DNA from: an uncultured Lentisphaerota bacterium
Lineage (GTDB): Bacteria > Verrucomicrobiota > Lentisphaeria > Victivallales > UBA1829
Direction of reading: 5' to 3'
NCBI GenBank assembly: GCA_900320095.1
Contig: ONQZ01000026.1
Coordinates: 1 to 33,271 of the forward strand
Length of the DNA: 33,271 nucleotides
Shown one piece after another: positions 5,216 to 13,900 of this stretch (position 1 is the first letter of the stretch; each line of letters opens with the position of its first letter). The notes beneath the pieces are model-generated. The model did no database searches and was not told the origin of the DNA. It was given only the letters and a program-made list of their open reading frames with translations. A program made the position numbers and the translations under genes.

Positions 5216-7792
5216 ATGAAACACTCCAAACTGCTGATCGCGCTTGCTATGACAGGCGCCCTGTCCCTCGGCCTCACGGCGTACGCACAGACGTCGACGA
5301 AGCCGAAACACACCTTCGCAAACCCCCTCGACGTCCTCGTCGGACATGAGCGCGGCGTCCGCGGCGGCGAACCCGTCGTCCTCATCTACAAGGACGACTA
5401 CTATCTGTTCGTCTCGCATCGCAGAGGCTACTGGTACTCCCCGGATTTCCAGAACTGGACCTACGTCGATGCTCCCAACTATCCCGCCGGCGTCGTCTCC
5501 GTCGTGGAGTTCCAGGGCGAGCTCATCGGCTGCTCGATGAACAACCGCAACGTCTACAAGGCGATCGATCCCAAGGCCGGCACCTGGGAGAAGATCGGCG
5601 AGCTCAGCAGCGACCGCTACGGCGACGCCAACCTGTTCGCCGACGGCGACCGCCTCTATCTGTATTTCGGCTGGTCCCAGATCATGCCGTTCCAGGTCGT
5701 CGAACTCGACACCAAGACCTTCAAGGAAAAGGCCGAACCGATCCCGCTGTTCTTCAGCGACATCAAGAACCACGGCTTCGAGGCGCGCAAGCCCGAGGAC
5801 GTGATCTACTCCATCTTCGGCGGACGCCGCGATTACGGTCCCGAGGAGTTCCCCTGGATCGAAGGTCCCTGGATGACCAAGCACAACGGCAAATACTATC
5901 TGCAGTACGCCGCCATCGGACTTGAGTTCATCTCCTACTCCCACGGCGTGTACGTCTCCGACAGTCCCACCGGACCGTTCGTCTATTCCGAGCACAACCC
6001 GCTGACCTTCAAGACCAGCGGATTCGAGGTCGGCGCGGGTCACGGCAGCACCTTCCACGACAAGAAGGGCAACCTCTGGACCATCTGCATGATCCCCGCG
6101 CACTACGGCGAAAACGGACGCGGCTCCGAGCTCGCGATCTTCCCGACCGCCGTGGACAAGGACGGCGTGATGTATTCCGACACCGCCTACGGCGATTATC
6201 CGCAGTATTTCCCGAACGACCGCAAAGTCGGCGGCGCGGACAACTATACCGACTGGAAACTGCTCTCCTACAAGAAGCGCACCGAAGTCTCCTCCACTGC
6301 GGCCAACCATCCCGCGGTCAACGCCCTCGACGAGGACTTCCTCACCTGCTGGGCGGCCGAAACGAGCAATCCCGGCGAATACTTCATGGTCGACCTCGGC
6401 GGTGAAGCCAGCATCAACGCCATCCAGCTGAACTGGGACCAGGTCAGAGCTCCGCAGGCGACGACCGGCGGTAATCGTCCTGCCGGTCAGGGCGGCGCTC
6501 CCGCCGGTGGCATGGGCGGCTTCGGCGGCGGCATGGGCGGCTTCGGCGGCGGTGCTCCTGCTGGCAGCATGGGCGGCTTCGGCGGATTCGGCGGCGGTGC
6601 TCCCGGCACCGGCGCTGGCGCTGGTGCTGCTCCCGGCGGTGCTCCTGCCGGTGGCTTCGGCGGCTTTGGCGGATTCGGCGGCGGCGCTCCCGGCGCCGGT
6701 GCTGCTCCCGGTGGCGCTCCCGCCGGTGGTGCTCCTGCCGGCGGCTTCGGCGGATTTGGCGGCTTCGGCGGCGGCGCTCCTGCCGGCGCGGCTCCCGCCG
6801 GTGGTGCTCCTGCCGGTGGCCAGGGCGGCAATCGTCCTCGTCCCCAGGGCCAGGGCGGCGCTCCCGCGGGCGGCATGGGCGGCTTCGGCGGCGGCATGAT
6901 GGGCGGCATGGGCGGTATGTTCGGCGGCGGTCGCACGACCGGCCCCGACACCCGTTACCAGTGCTACAAGGTCGAAGTCTCCACCGACGGCACCAACTGG
7001 ACCACGGTCATCGACAAGCCGGAGAACAACCTCGAGCTCAAGCACGACTACAACGAGTTCGAAAAGCCGGTGAAGGCGCGTTATGTCAAGGTCACCAACA
7101 TCGCGACCTATGACAACTCCCTCTTCGCCATCAAGGATCTCCGCATCTTCGGCACCACCGACAAGATGAAGACCACGAAGGTCACGGACTTCAAGGCCGT
7201 CCGCAACCCCGACGACCTCCGCGAGGCCAACCTCCTCTGGACGCCTGTCGAAGGCGCCGACGGATACGTGGTGCGCTACGGCATCGAGCCGAACAAGCTC
7301 TACAACAGCTACATCGTCTATGGCGACAACAAGCTCTACATGCACAGCCTGAACACCGCTCCCGAGAAGTATTACTTCGAGGTCGAGGCGTTCTCCAGCG
7401 GACTTCCGCAGTATCGCGAGAACCCCCTCGCCACCATCGGCACCGGTGCTGAACTCCAGCTCGGCGGCGGCCGTGGCGGCGGAATGGGCGGCTTCTCCAG
7501 CTACAATCAGGCCGGCAACACGATCGTAATGCTCAAGGAAGGCGTCGATGAATACGTGTTCGAAGACATCACGCCCGGCAACTGGAACCTCACCCACTCC
7601 TACGGTCCCAATCTCTGGAGAGGCGAGCTGACCGAGAAGGAACTCATTTCCAACGAGGACAATCCGAAGGCCACCCTTGACGTCCCGCTCACGAAGCTCG
7701 GCGTCGGCACCAAGGTCACCGGCACCCTCCGCATGAAGGTCATCCCGGGCAAGGAGAAAGGCAAGATCGTCGTCTACATCGACAAAAAATAA
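5216..7792 (+). CDS. Secreted GH43-like glycoside hydrolase with F5/8C and FN3-like domains and Gly-rich inserts
   Basis: Encodes 858 aa from the ATG at 5216, chosen over a TTG 18 bases upstream because it follows GAGG and gives a clean signal peptide (LLIALAMTGALSLGLTAYA, cut before Gln25). Residues about 30-345 are a five-bladed beta-propeller of the GH43 type, which cleaves arabinose, xylose or galactose side chains: YGDANLF (D137) matches the pKa-modulating Asp and WIEGPWM (E216) the general acid; GAGHGSTF near 273-280 is also typical. The usual catalytic-base Asp-Pro is Glu-Pro here (E52-P53). A discoidin (F5/8C) domain begins near 355, is interrupted at about 413-575 by Gly/Ala/Pro/Phe repeats, and resumes to about 645. 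An FN3-like domain with a short second Gly-rich patch (GGGRGGGMGGF) and a C-terminal beta region follow. Probably exported to the periplasm or cell surface for polysaccharide binding and cleavage. Confidence 0.85.
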   Translation: MKHSKLLIALAMTGALSLGLTAYAQTSTKPKHTFANPLDVLVGHERGVRGGEPVVLIYKDDYYLFVSHRRGYWYSPDFQNWTYVDAPNYPAGVVSVVEFQGELIGCSMNNRNVYKAIDPKAGTWEKIGELSSDRYGDANLFADGDRLYLYFGWSQIMPFQVVELDTKTFKEKAEPIPLFFSDIKNHGFEARKPEDVIYSIFGGRRDYGPEEFPWIEGPWMTKHNGKYYLQYAAIGLEFISYSHGVYVSDSPTGPFVYSEHNPLTFKTSGFEVGAGHGSTFHDKKGNLWTICMIPAHYGENGRGSELAIFPTAVDKDGVMYSDTAYGDYPQYFPNDRKVGGADNYTDWKLLSYKKRTEVSSTAANHPAVNALDEDFLTCWAAETSNPGEYFMVDLGGEASINAIQLNWDQVRAPQATTGGNRPAGQGGAPAGGMGGFGGGMGGFGGGAPAGSMGGFGGFGGGAPGTGAGAGAAPGGAPAGGFGGFGGFGGGAPGAGAAPGGAPAGGAPAGGFGGFGGFGGGAPAGAAPAGGAPAGGQGGNRPRPQGQGGAPAGGMGGFGGGMMGGMGGMFGGGRTTGPDTRYQCYKVEVSTDGTNWTTVIDKPENNLELKHDYNEFEKPVKARYVKVTNIATYDNSLFAIKDLRIFGTTDKMKTTKVTDFKAVRNPDDLREANLLWTPVEGADGYVVRYGIEPNKLYNSYIVYGDNKLYMHSLNTAPEKYYFEVEAFSSGLPQYRENPLATIGTGAELQLGGGRGGGMGGFSSYNQAGNTIVMLKEGVDEYVFEDITPGNWNLTHSYGPNLWRGELTEKELISNEDNPKATLDVPLTKLGVGTKVTGTLRMKVIPGKEKGKIVVYIDKK
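6450..6945 (+). repeat. Low-complexity repeats encoding Gly/Ala/Pro/Phe-rich insert
   Basis: About 500 bases made of variants of the codon strings for GGFGGFGGG, GAPAG and AAPGGAPAG. Both ends carry a similar block: GGNRP followed shortly by QGGAPAGGMGGFGGGM. This suggests growth by unequal exchange or slippage. The in-frame insert leaves both halves of the discoidin domain intact. Similar codon use makes long open frames appear on the other strand. Confidence 0.85.
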
Positions 7793-7823
7793 CGGATAAC
7801 GGGCAAACATAAGCCCGTACTGA

Positions 7824-7884
7824 ATTCCGCCGGATATCGCCGTCCGCCTCACTGGATGGACGCGATGCCCGGCGGAATCTTTTT
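7824..7884 (+). terminator. Intrinsic terminator of the GH43-like gene
   Basis: ATTCCGCCGG at 7824-7833 pairs with CCGGCGGAAT at 7869-7878, with a smaller inner pairing (CGTCC / GGACG), followed by CTTTTT at 7879-7884. It starts about 30 bases after the stop codon. Confidence 0.7.
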
Positions 7885-8131
7885 AAAACAGATCTCCCGT
7901 TCAGGATCAGTCTGTAATCTCAGTCAAAAGACATACAGACATACAGACAATACCAAAACGGAAACGGAAAAAGCTGGCTCATCCTCAAACAAACGGTCCG
8001 CATCAGGGATGCCATGCCTTGTGTTCAAGTTAGACCGGTTGCCGATGTTTTTCAAGTCCTGACGAAAACCGGCATTGAAAAACACCATGTCTGAGAAAAC
8101 GGAAAAGCCCAAAAAAAGGCATGAGCCGGCC
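7885..8131. other. Spacer between convergent genes
   Basis: No gene supported. The short ORFs here lack ribosome binding sites and family features. A minor tandem of ACATACAG (two copies plus a partial third) lies at 7931-7950. Confidence 0.4.
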
Positions 8132-9064
8132 TCAATGAAACATCTTTTTCAGGCGGCGTTTGATCTTCGTGCTGATGTTGACCGGATGCAGCAGCAGGCG
8201 GCACACGGTCTTGTGCGCCGGATTCAGGCTGTACGGGAGCGGGCCGGGGAGCTTGAAGCCCTGTTTGACCGCCCAGTCGGCGACCGCCGTGTACGTGTCG
8301 AAATGCCGGAACGAGTTCGGCGTCCAGCCGATCCACGGTTTCGGGATCCCGACGAAATGCACGAAAAGCTCGTTGCGGTCCTTGTCCAGCCGGTACGTGT
8401 CCGACACGCGCGGCGCCTGCGGCCAGAAGCTCAAAACACTGTTCAGGACGGATTCATCGAGCTGGTGATAGTATTTCAGCGAACGGTCCTCCACGCCCTT
8501 GTTCCCGGCGGGCAGCACCTTCATCATCTGGCTGTGCCATTTCTCCAGGAACGGACGGGCGCTTTGATGCACGGACAGGCAGCACGCCGAACAGCTCCGG
8601 TGCGTGCGCGGCTCGGCGTTGCCGCCGATGTCCGCTTTCCACACGTCCAGGATCGCCTTCGGGATGCTCCGACCGTCCTCGCCGTATTCGTAGCCGCGGA
8701 ATGCGCCGGGCTGTTCCTCCGGCGCCCTCATGCGCGCGTGGATTTCCTCAGGCGAAAGCGGCGGCAAGCGCTTCGAGCAGTTCCCCACGAAATACCCGTC
8801 GCTGTCCACCCACGTGATGTATTCGGTCCGCGCCTGGAGCATCACGAGCGGCTTGTAACAGGTCAGAGAATGGTCGATGTCCTTCAGCGTGTAGACGGTC
8901 ACGTCGCCGAGCTGCTTCAGGATCTCCTCCGCCTCGGGCGTGAACTTGTGCGCCCCGACCAGCACGGGCTCGTCCATGCCCGATTTCCGCATGGATGCGA
9001 TGAGCATGAAAAGCCCCCACAGATAATTGATGTCGCCGACCGTTACGACCGTGTTGTTTTTCAT
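8132..9064 (-). CDS. GT-A-fold glycosyltransferase
   Basis: Encodes 310 aa. The N-terminus VVTVGDINYLWGLFMLIASM followed by a nucleotide-sugar-binding alpha/beta region and ITWVDSDGYF (DSD at residues 87-89) is the pattern of GT-A glycosyltransferases, in which the D-x-D motif binds the metal and UDP-sugar; the overall layout resembles GT8-like enzymes. Later motifs such as HQLDESVLNSVL and LFVHFVGIPKPW fit the acceptor half and the metal-binding His of that group. The C-terminal end is strongly basic (KIKRRLKK), a likely peripheral membrane anchor. Acts in the cytoplasm, probably on a surface glycan. GGAG lies about 9 bases before the start. It is a single gene, divergent from metY. The sugar specificity cannot be read from the sequence. 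Confidence 0.8.
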   Translation of the reverse strand: MKNNTVVTVGDINYLWGLFMLIASMRKSGMDEPVLVGAHKFTPEAEEILKQLGDVTVYTLKDIDHSLTCYKPLVMLQARTEYITWVDSDGYFVGNCSKRLPPLSPEEIHARMRAPEEQPGAFRGYEYGEDGRSIPKAILDVWKADIGGNAEPRTHRSCSACCLSVHQSARPFLEKWHSQMMKVLPAGNKGVEDRSLKYYHQLDESVLNSVLSFWPQAPRVSDTYRLDKDRNELFVHFVGIPKPWIGWTPNSFRHFDTYTAVADWAVKQGFKLPGPLPYSLNPAHKTVCRLLLHPVNISTKIKRRLKKMFH

Positions 9065-9108
9065 TATGGATGCTCCGTCAGATGTGATTCATGCTTTTTT
9101 CATCCCAT

Positions 9109-9137
9109 ACAATACAGCCTTTTCTCCGAAAAAGCAA
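9109..9137 (-). promoter_or_regulatory. Predicted promoter of the glycosyltransferase gene
   Basis: On the minus strand: TTGCTT (complement of 9132-9137), 17-base spacer, TATTGT (complement of 9109-9114), about 45 bases before the start codon. Confidence 0.4.
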
Positions 9138-9218
9138 GTCCCGCGTGTTTTTTTCGGCAAAAATGAGGCAAAAAAGGGATGTGCGGCAAAAAATCTACCA
9201 AATTTATCGCCTTTGCGC

Positions 9219-9246
9219 TTGACTTCTCCGTTTTCCGTGCTATATT
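9219..9246 (+). promoter_or_regulatory. Predicted metY promoter
   Basis: TTGACT at 9219-9224, 16-base spacer, TATATT at 9241-9246, embedded in GTGCTATATTAG (9237-9248), the same 12-mer as at 4560-4571. The predicted start near 9253 leaves a leader of about 200 nt. Confidence 0.65.
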
Positions 9247-9263
9247 AGTTCACATCAACTCGA

Positions 9264-9289
9264 TTCCGGAGTCCCCTCCGGGATTTTTT
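9264..9289 (+). terminator. Intrinsic terminator inside the metY leader
   Basis: TTCCGGAG at 9264-9271 pairs over 8 bp (one G-U) with CTCCGGGA at 9276-9283 around a TCCC loop, followed by TTTTTT at 9284-9289. It begins only about 11 nt after the predicted transcription start. It is directional: there is no T run on the other strand. The remaining leader to 9452 is A/C-rich and no known SAM-riboswitch motif was seen in it. Confidence 0.65.
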
Positions 9290-9452
9290 CCGAACCAAAT
9301 CACAACTTTTTTGATAGAGATTAAAAAAACAAACAACACAGCCAGGAGTCCGATCAAGTAATCCCCACGCTCACCAACTGCCTCGAACCGCACTGAACAC
9401 AAAAACGAACCCACGAACACTTCCTCATCCGTTCGCATAAGGAGATACTACC

Positions 9453-10730
9453 ATGGCCGACAACAAACAATACCGTATCGAAACTCTCGCCATCCACGCC
9501 GGACAGGTCCCCGACCCCACCACGCTCTCCCGCGCCGTCCCGGTCTACCGCACCACGGCCTACGCGTTCCGCAACTCCAAGCACGGCGCCGACCTCTTCG
9601 GCCTGCGCGAAACCGGCAACATCTACGCCCGCCTCATGAACCCGACCGAGGACGTGCTCGAACAGCGTCTGGCGGCGCTCGACGGCGGCAAGGCGGCCCT
9701 CGCGGTCTCCTCCGGCACGGCGGCGATCTACTTCACGATCACAAACATCGCGAAACAGGGCGACGAGATCGTGGCGGCGAACAACCTCTACGGCGGCACG
9801 TTCACGCAGTTCGACGCGATCCTGCCGCAGCAGGGCATCAAGGTGAACTTCACGCAGGTGAACGACTTCGACGCGGTCGAACGCGCGATCAACGAGCACA
9901 CCCGCGCCATCTACACCGAGACCGTCGGCAACCCCGGCCTCGACATCGCCGACATCGAAGCCTACGCGAAGATCGCGCAGAAGCACCATCTCCCGCTCAT
10001 CGTCGACTCCACCTTCACGCCGCCCACGCTGCTCCGTCCGATCGAACACGGCGCGAACATCGTGATCCACTCGCTCTCGAAGTGGATCGGCGGACACGGC
10101 ACCGCCATCGGCGGCGCGGTCGTCGACGCGGGCAATTTCGACTGGACCGACCCGAAATTCGAGCTGTACAACCTGCCCGACCGCGGCTACCACGGACTGC
10201 GTTTCGCGCACGACCTCGGCCCGAACAATCCGCTGGCGTTCATCCTGCGCCTCCGCACGGTCGGACTCCGCAACCAGGGCCCCACGCTCGCCCCGGACGC
10301 CGCATGGATCTTCCTCCAGGGCCTCGAATCCCTCCCGCTCCGCACCGCGCGCCACAGCGAAAACGGTCTCGCGGTCGCGAACTTTCTGAAGAACCATCCG
10401 AAAGCCGCCTGGGTCAAGTATCCGGGATTCCAGCCGCTGGCGAAGAAGTATCTGCCGGACGGCGCGAACGGCATGGTCGTCTTCGGCGTGAAGGGCGGCG
10501 CGGAAGCCGCGCAGAAGCTCGTGGACAACGTCGCGCTCTTCACGATCATCGCGAACGTCGGCGACGCCAAGAGCCTCATCATCCATCCCGCCAGCACGAC
10601 GCACTCGCAGCTGAGCGAGGAGGACCAGATCAAGGCCGGACTTCCGCCCGAGCTCATCCGCCTCTCCATCGGCCTCGAAAACGTCGACGACATCATCGGC
10701 GCGCTCGACGATGCGCTGAAGCTCATCTAA
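9453..10730 (+). CDS. metY: O-acetylhomoserine sulfhydrylase (O-acetylhomoserine aminocarboxypropyltransferase)
   Basis: Encodes 425 aa, the usual length for this PLP enzyme of the Cys/Met-metabolism family. It joins O-acetylhomoserine with sulfide to give homocysteine for methionine synthesis in the cytoplasm. Typical motifs: TLAIHAGQVPDPTT and VPVYRTTAYAF at the N-terminus, ARLMNPTEDVLEQRLAALDGG, SSGTAAIY (PLP phosphate loop) and HSLSKWIGGHGTAIGG, with the Schiff-base lysine at residue 210. The C-terminal SLIIHPASTTHSQLSEE...RLSIGLENVDDI is characteristic. The start is fixed by AAGGAGA eight bases upstream. It is a single-gene transcript with its own promoter, a leader terminator and a downstream terminator. 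Its last bases are duplicated 3.8 kb downstream. Confidence 0.95.
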   Translation: MADNKQYRIETLAIHAGQVPDPTTLSRAVPVYRTTAYAFRNSKHGADLFGLRETGNIYARLMNPTEDVLEQRLAALDGGKAALAVSSGTAAIYFTITNIAKQGDEIVAANNLYGGTFTQFDAILPQQGIKVNFTQVNDFDAVERAINEHTRAIYTETVGNPGLDIADIEAYAKIAQKHHLPLIVDSTFTPPTLLRPIEHGANIVIHSLSKWIGGHGTAIGGAVVDAGNFDWTDPKFELYNLPDRGYHGLRFAHDLGPNNPLAFILRLRTVGLRNQGPTLAPDAAWIFLQGLESLPLRTARHSENGLAVANFLKNHPKAAWVKYPGFQPLAKKYLPDGANGMVVFGVKGGAEAAQKLVDNVALFTIIANVGDAKSLIIHPASTTHSQLSEEDQIKAGLPPELIRLSIGLENVDDIIGALDDALKLI

Positions 10731-10892
10731 GGAGGGCAAGCCCTCCGCTTGGGCAGTGCGCTCAGCTTCGATTGCGCACAAGGACAAGTCCTTGACTGCG
10801 ACAGTGCCCGGCTCCGCTCGGACACGAAAAAGATTAGGGTTAGGTGAAAAGGAAGCCCCCGGGCCTGCTGAAGGTTCCGGGGGCTGTTTTTT
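10717..10892 (+). repeat. Direct repeat, left copy (metY end plus terminator)
   Basis: Begins in the last codons of metY (TGAAGCTCATCT), passes GGCAAGCCCTCC and CCCGGCTCCGCTCGG, the TTAGGGTTAGGTGAAAAGG tract and the terminator hairpin. The right copy is at 14528-14652. This copy holds about 55 extra bases (10749-10805) missing from the right copy; they are bounded by GCAGTGC and ACAGTGC, so a deletion between short repeats would explain the difference. Confidence 0.85.
10854..10892 (+). terminator. Intrinsic terminator of metY
   Basis: AGCCCCCGG at 10854-10862 pairs perfectly with CCGGGGGCT at 10877-10885, then G and TTTTTT (10887-10892). It lies inside the left direct repeat. Confidence 0.85.
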
Positions 10893-10982
10893 GTACTCTG
10901 CCGGGCGCACAAAAGAAAGCCTCCGGAACGGTACGAGTGCCATCCCGGAGACAAATCGAACGATCTTAAAGCCGTCTTCCGC

Positions 10983-13900
10983 TCAGTTTTCCAGTTTCTC
11001 CAAATATTCTTTTGCCAGTTCGAAACCCTGATCCGCGGCTTTGCGATACCATTTCAACGCTTCGGCATAGTCCTGTTCGACGCCTTCGCCGTTGTGATAG
11101 CATTGGCCGAGTTTGCATTGCGCCACGGCATTCCCCTGTTCGGCAGCCTTGCGGAACCATTTCACGGCCTCAGCCTTGTCCTGTTCAACGACCCTGCCTA
11201 ACGAATAACAGGAACCAATTATAATTTGTGCCCCGGCATGCCCCTGTTCCGCGGCTTTGCGGTACCATTTCACTGCCTCGGCAAAGTCTTGTTCGACGCC
11301 CTTGCCGTCTTCATAGCAGATACCGAGTCTGACTTGCGCCTCGACATGGCCCTGTTCCGCGGCTTTGCGCCACCATTCCGCCGCCTTGGCATCGTCCTGT
11401 TCGACGCCATCGCCGTTTTCGTAGCAGATGCCGAGATTGTATTGCGCCTGGACATGGCCCTGTTCCGCTGCTTTGCGATACCATTTCACTGCTTCCGCAT
11501 GGTCCTGTCCGACGCCCCTGCCGCCGACATAGGAGACAGCGAAATAGAATTGCGCCTCGGCATGGCCCTGTTCCGCTGCTTTGCGCCACCATTCCGCCGC
11601 CCTGGCGTCGTCCTGTTCGATGCCATCGCCGCCGTGATAGCAATGGCCGAGATTGTACTGCGCCTCGGCGAACCCTTGTTCGGCAGCCTCGCGCAACCTG
11701 TTCACCGCTTCGGCAAAACCTTGTTCGGCAGCCTTGCGGTACCATTTCACGGCTTCGTTTTTATCCTGTTTGACCCCTAAACCCTCGTCATAGGCAATGC
11801 CGAGAAGGCATTGCGCGTCGGCAAGTCCTTGTTCGGCGGCCTTGCGATACCATTTCACAGCCTCGGCATGGTCTTGTTCAACGCCTATGCCGTTGTCATA
11901 GCAATATCCGAGATTGTATTGCGCGTCGGCAAAATCCTGTTCGGCAGCCTTGCGATATAATTTCACCGCTTCGGCTTGGTCTTGTTCAACCCCCTTGCCT
12001 TTAACATAGCAGGTACCGAGATTCACTTGCGCCATGGCAAGACCTTGATCGGCAGCTTTGCGGTACCATTTCACTGCTTCCGCATGGTCCTGTTCGACGC
12101 CTTCGCCTTTTTCATAGCAGGTGCCGAGATTGTTTTGCGCCTTGCCAAAGCCTTGTTCGGCAGCCTTGCGATACCAATTCAACGCCTCGGCATCGTCCTG
12201 TTCAACGCCCCTGCCGTAGGAATAGCATTGGCCGAGACTGAATTGCGCGCCGGCAGAACCTTTTTCGGCAGCCTTGCGATACCATTTCAGCGCCTCGGCA
12301 TAGTCTTGTTCAACGCCCCTGCCGTCTCCATAGTACTGGCCGAGGCTGGTTTGTGCCTCGGCATGCCCTTGATCCGCGGCTTTTCGGAACCATTTCACAG
12401 CCTCGGCATAGTCTTGTTTAACGCCCATGCCTTGTTCATAGCAGACACCGAGATTGTGTTGTGCCTGGGCATAGCCTTGATCCGCGGCTTTTCGGAACCA
12501 TTTCGCCGCCTCGGCATCGTCATGTTTGACGCCTTCGCCGTTGTGATAGCAAAAGCCGAGAATGAACTGTGCGTCGGCAAGCCCTTGATCGGCAGCCTTG
12601 CGATACCAATTCACCGCCTCGGCATTGTCCTGTTCGACGCCCTTGCCGTTTCGATAGCAGACCCCGAGTTTGTATTGTGCCTCGGCAAGCCCTTGTTCCG
12701 CGGCTTTCCGGAACCATTTCACGGCCTCGGCATAGTCCTGTTCGATGCCCCTGCCGTAGTAATAGCATCCGCCGAGATTGCATTGCGCCTGGGCATATCC
12801 CTGCTCCGCAACTTTGCGATACCATTTCACCGCCTCGACATAGTCCTGTTCAACGCCATCGCCATTTTCATAGTTGGAGCCAAGAGGGTATTGTGCGTCG
12901 GCAAACCTCTGTTCGGCAGCTCTGGAGAACCATTTCAAGGCTTCAGCCTCGTCCTTTTCGACGCCTTCTCCGTTTTCATAGCAGAAACCGAGATTCCCTT
13001 GTGCCCCGGCAAGTCCCTGTTCGGCAGCTTTTCGAAACCATTTCACCGCCTCCCCGGCGTTTTTTTCTACTCCATCGCCCTTGAGATAGCAGCCGCCGAG
13101 ATTGTTTTGAGCAAAGGCTTCGCCTTGTTCGGCAGCTTTTCGAAACCATTTCGCGGCCTCTTTTTCGTCTTTCTCAACACCATCGCCCATGAGATAGCAG
13201 GCGCCGAGATTGTTTTGAGCAATGGCAAGCCCTTGATCGGCAGCTTTTCGATACCAATTCACTGCCTCGGCATACTCCTGTTCGACGCCCCTGCCGTTTC
13301 GATAGCAGTTGCCGAGATTGTTTTGCGCCTCGGCAAAACCTTGTTCGGCGGCCTTGCGATTCCATTTCACCGCCTCGGCATAGTTTTGTTCAACGCCCCT
13401 GCCATAGTAATAGCAGTTGCCGAGATAGCATTGTGCCTTGGCATTGCCTTGATCCGCAGCTATACGGTACCATTTCACCGCCTCGGCATAGTCCTGTTCA
13501 ACGCCCTTGCCGGTTTCATAGTAGAAGCCGAGATCGCATAACGCCTGGACATGGCCCTGTTCGGCGGCTTTGCGGGACCATTTCACCGCCTCGGCATAGT
13601 CCTGTTCGACGCCCGTGCCATGGTAATAGTATGCTGCGAGATTGTTTTGCGCCTGGGCATCGCCCTGTTCCGCGGCTTTTCGCCACCATTCCACCGCCTT
13701 GGCATCGTCTTTTTTGATGCCATCGCCGTAGTAATAGCAACTGGCGAGATTGAATTGCGCCTGGACATCGCCCTGTTCCGCGGCTTTGCGGAACCATTTC
13801 ACCGCCTCAGCATAGTCCTGTTCAACGCCATCGCCTTTGTAATAGCAAAAGCCGAGAATGTTTTGTGCCGCGGCGATCTCGTATGCCGCGGCTTTGCGGA

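Noticed and set aside
5198..5322. TTGATAGAG(A/G)TT shared by the GH43 leader (5198-5209) and metY leader (9311-9322) as a regulatory motif
   Set aside because: Two occurrences only; in one case it is the ribosome binding site region and in the other it is far from the start, so chance is likely.
5186..7852. Very long open frame on the minus strand opposite the GH43-like gene
   Set aside because: It is a mirror of the GC-rich codon pattern; the plus strand carries the signal peptide, propeller motifs, discoidin domain and ribosome binding site.
9290..9452. SAM or other known methionine riboswitch in the metY leader
   Set aside because: No SAM-I, SAM-II or SAM/SAH core motif could be found; the stretch is A/C-rich with little stable pairing.
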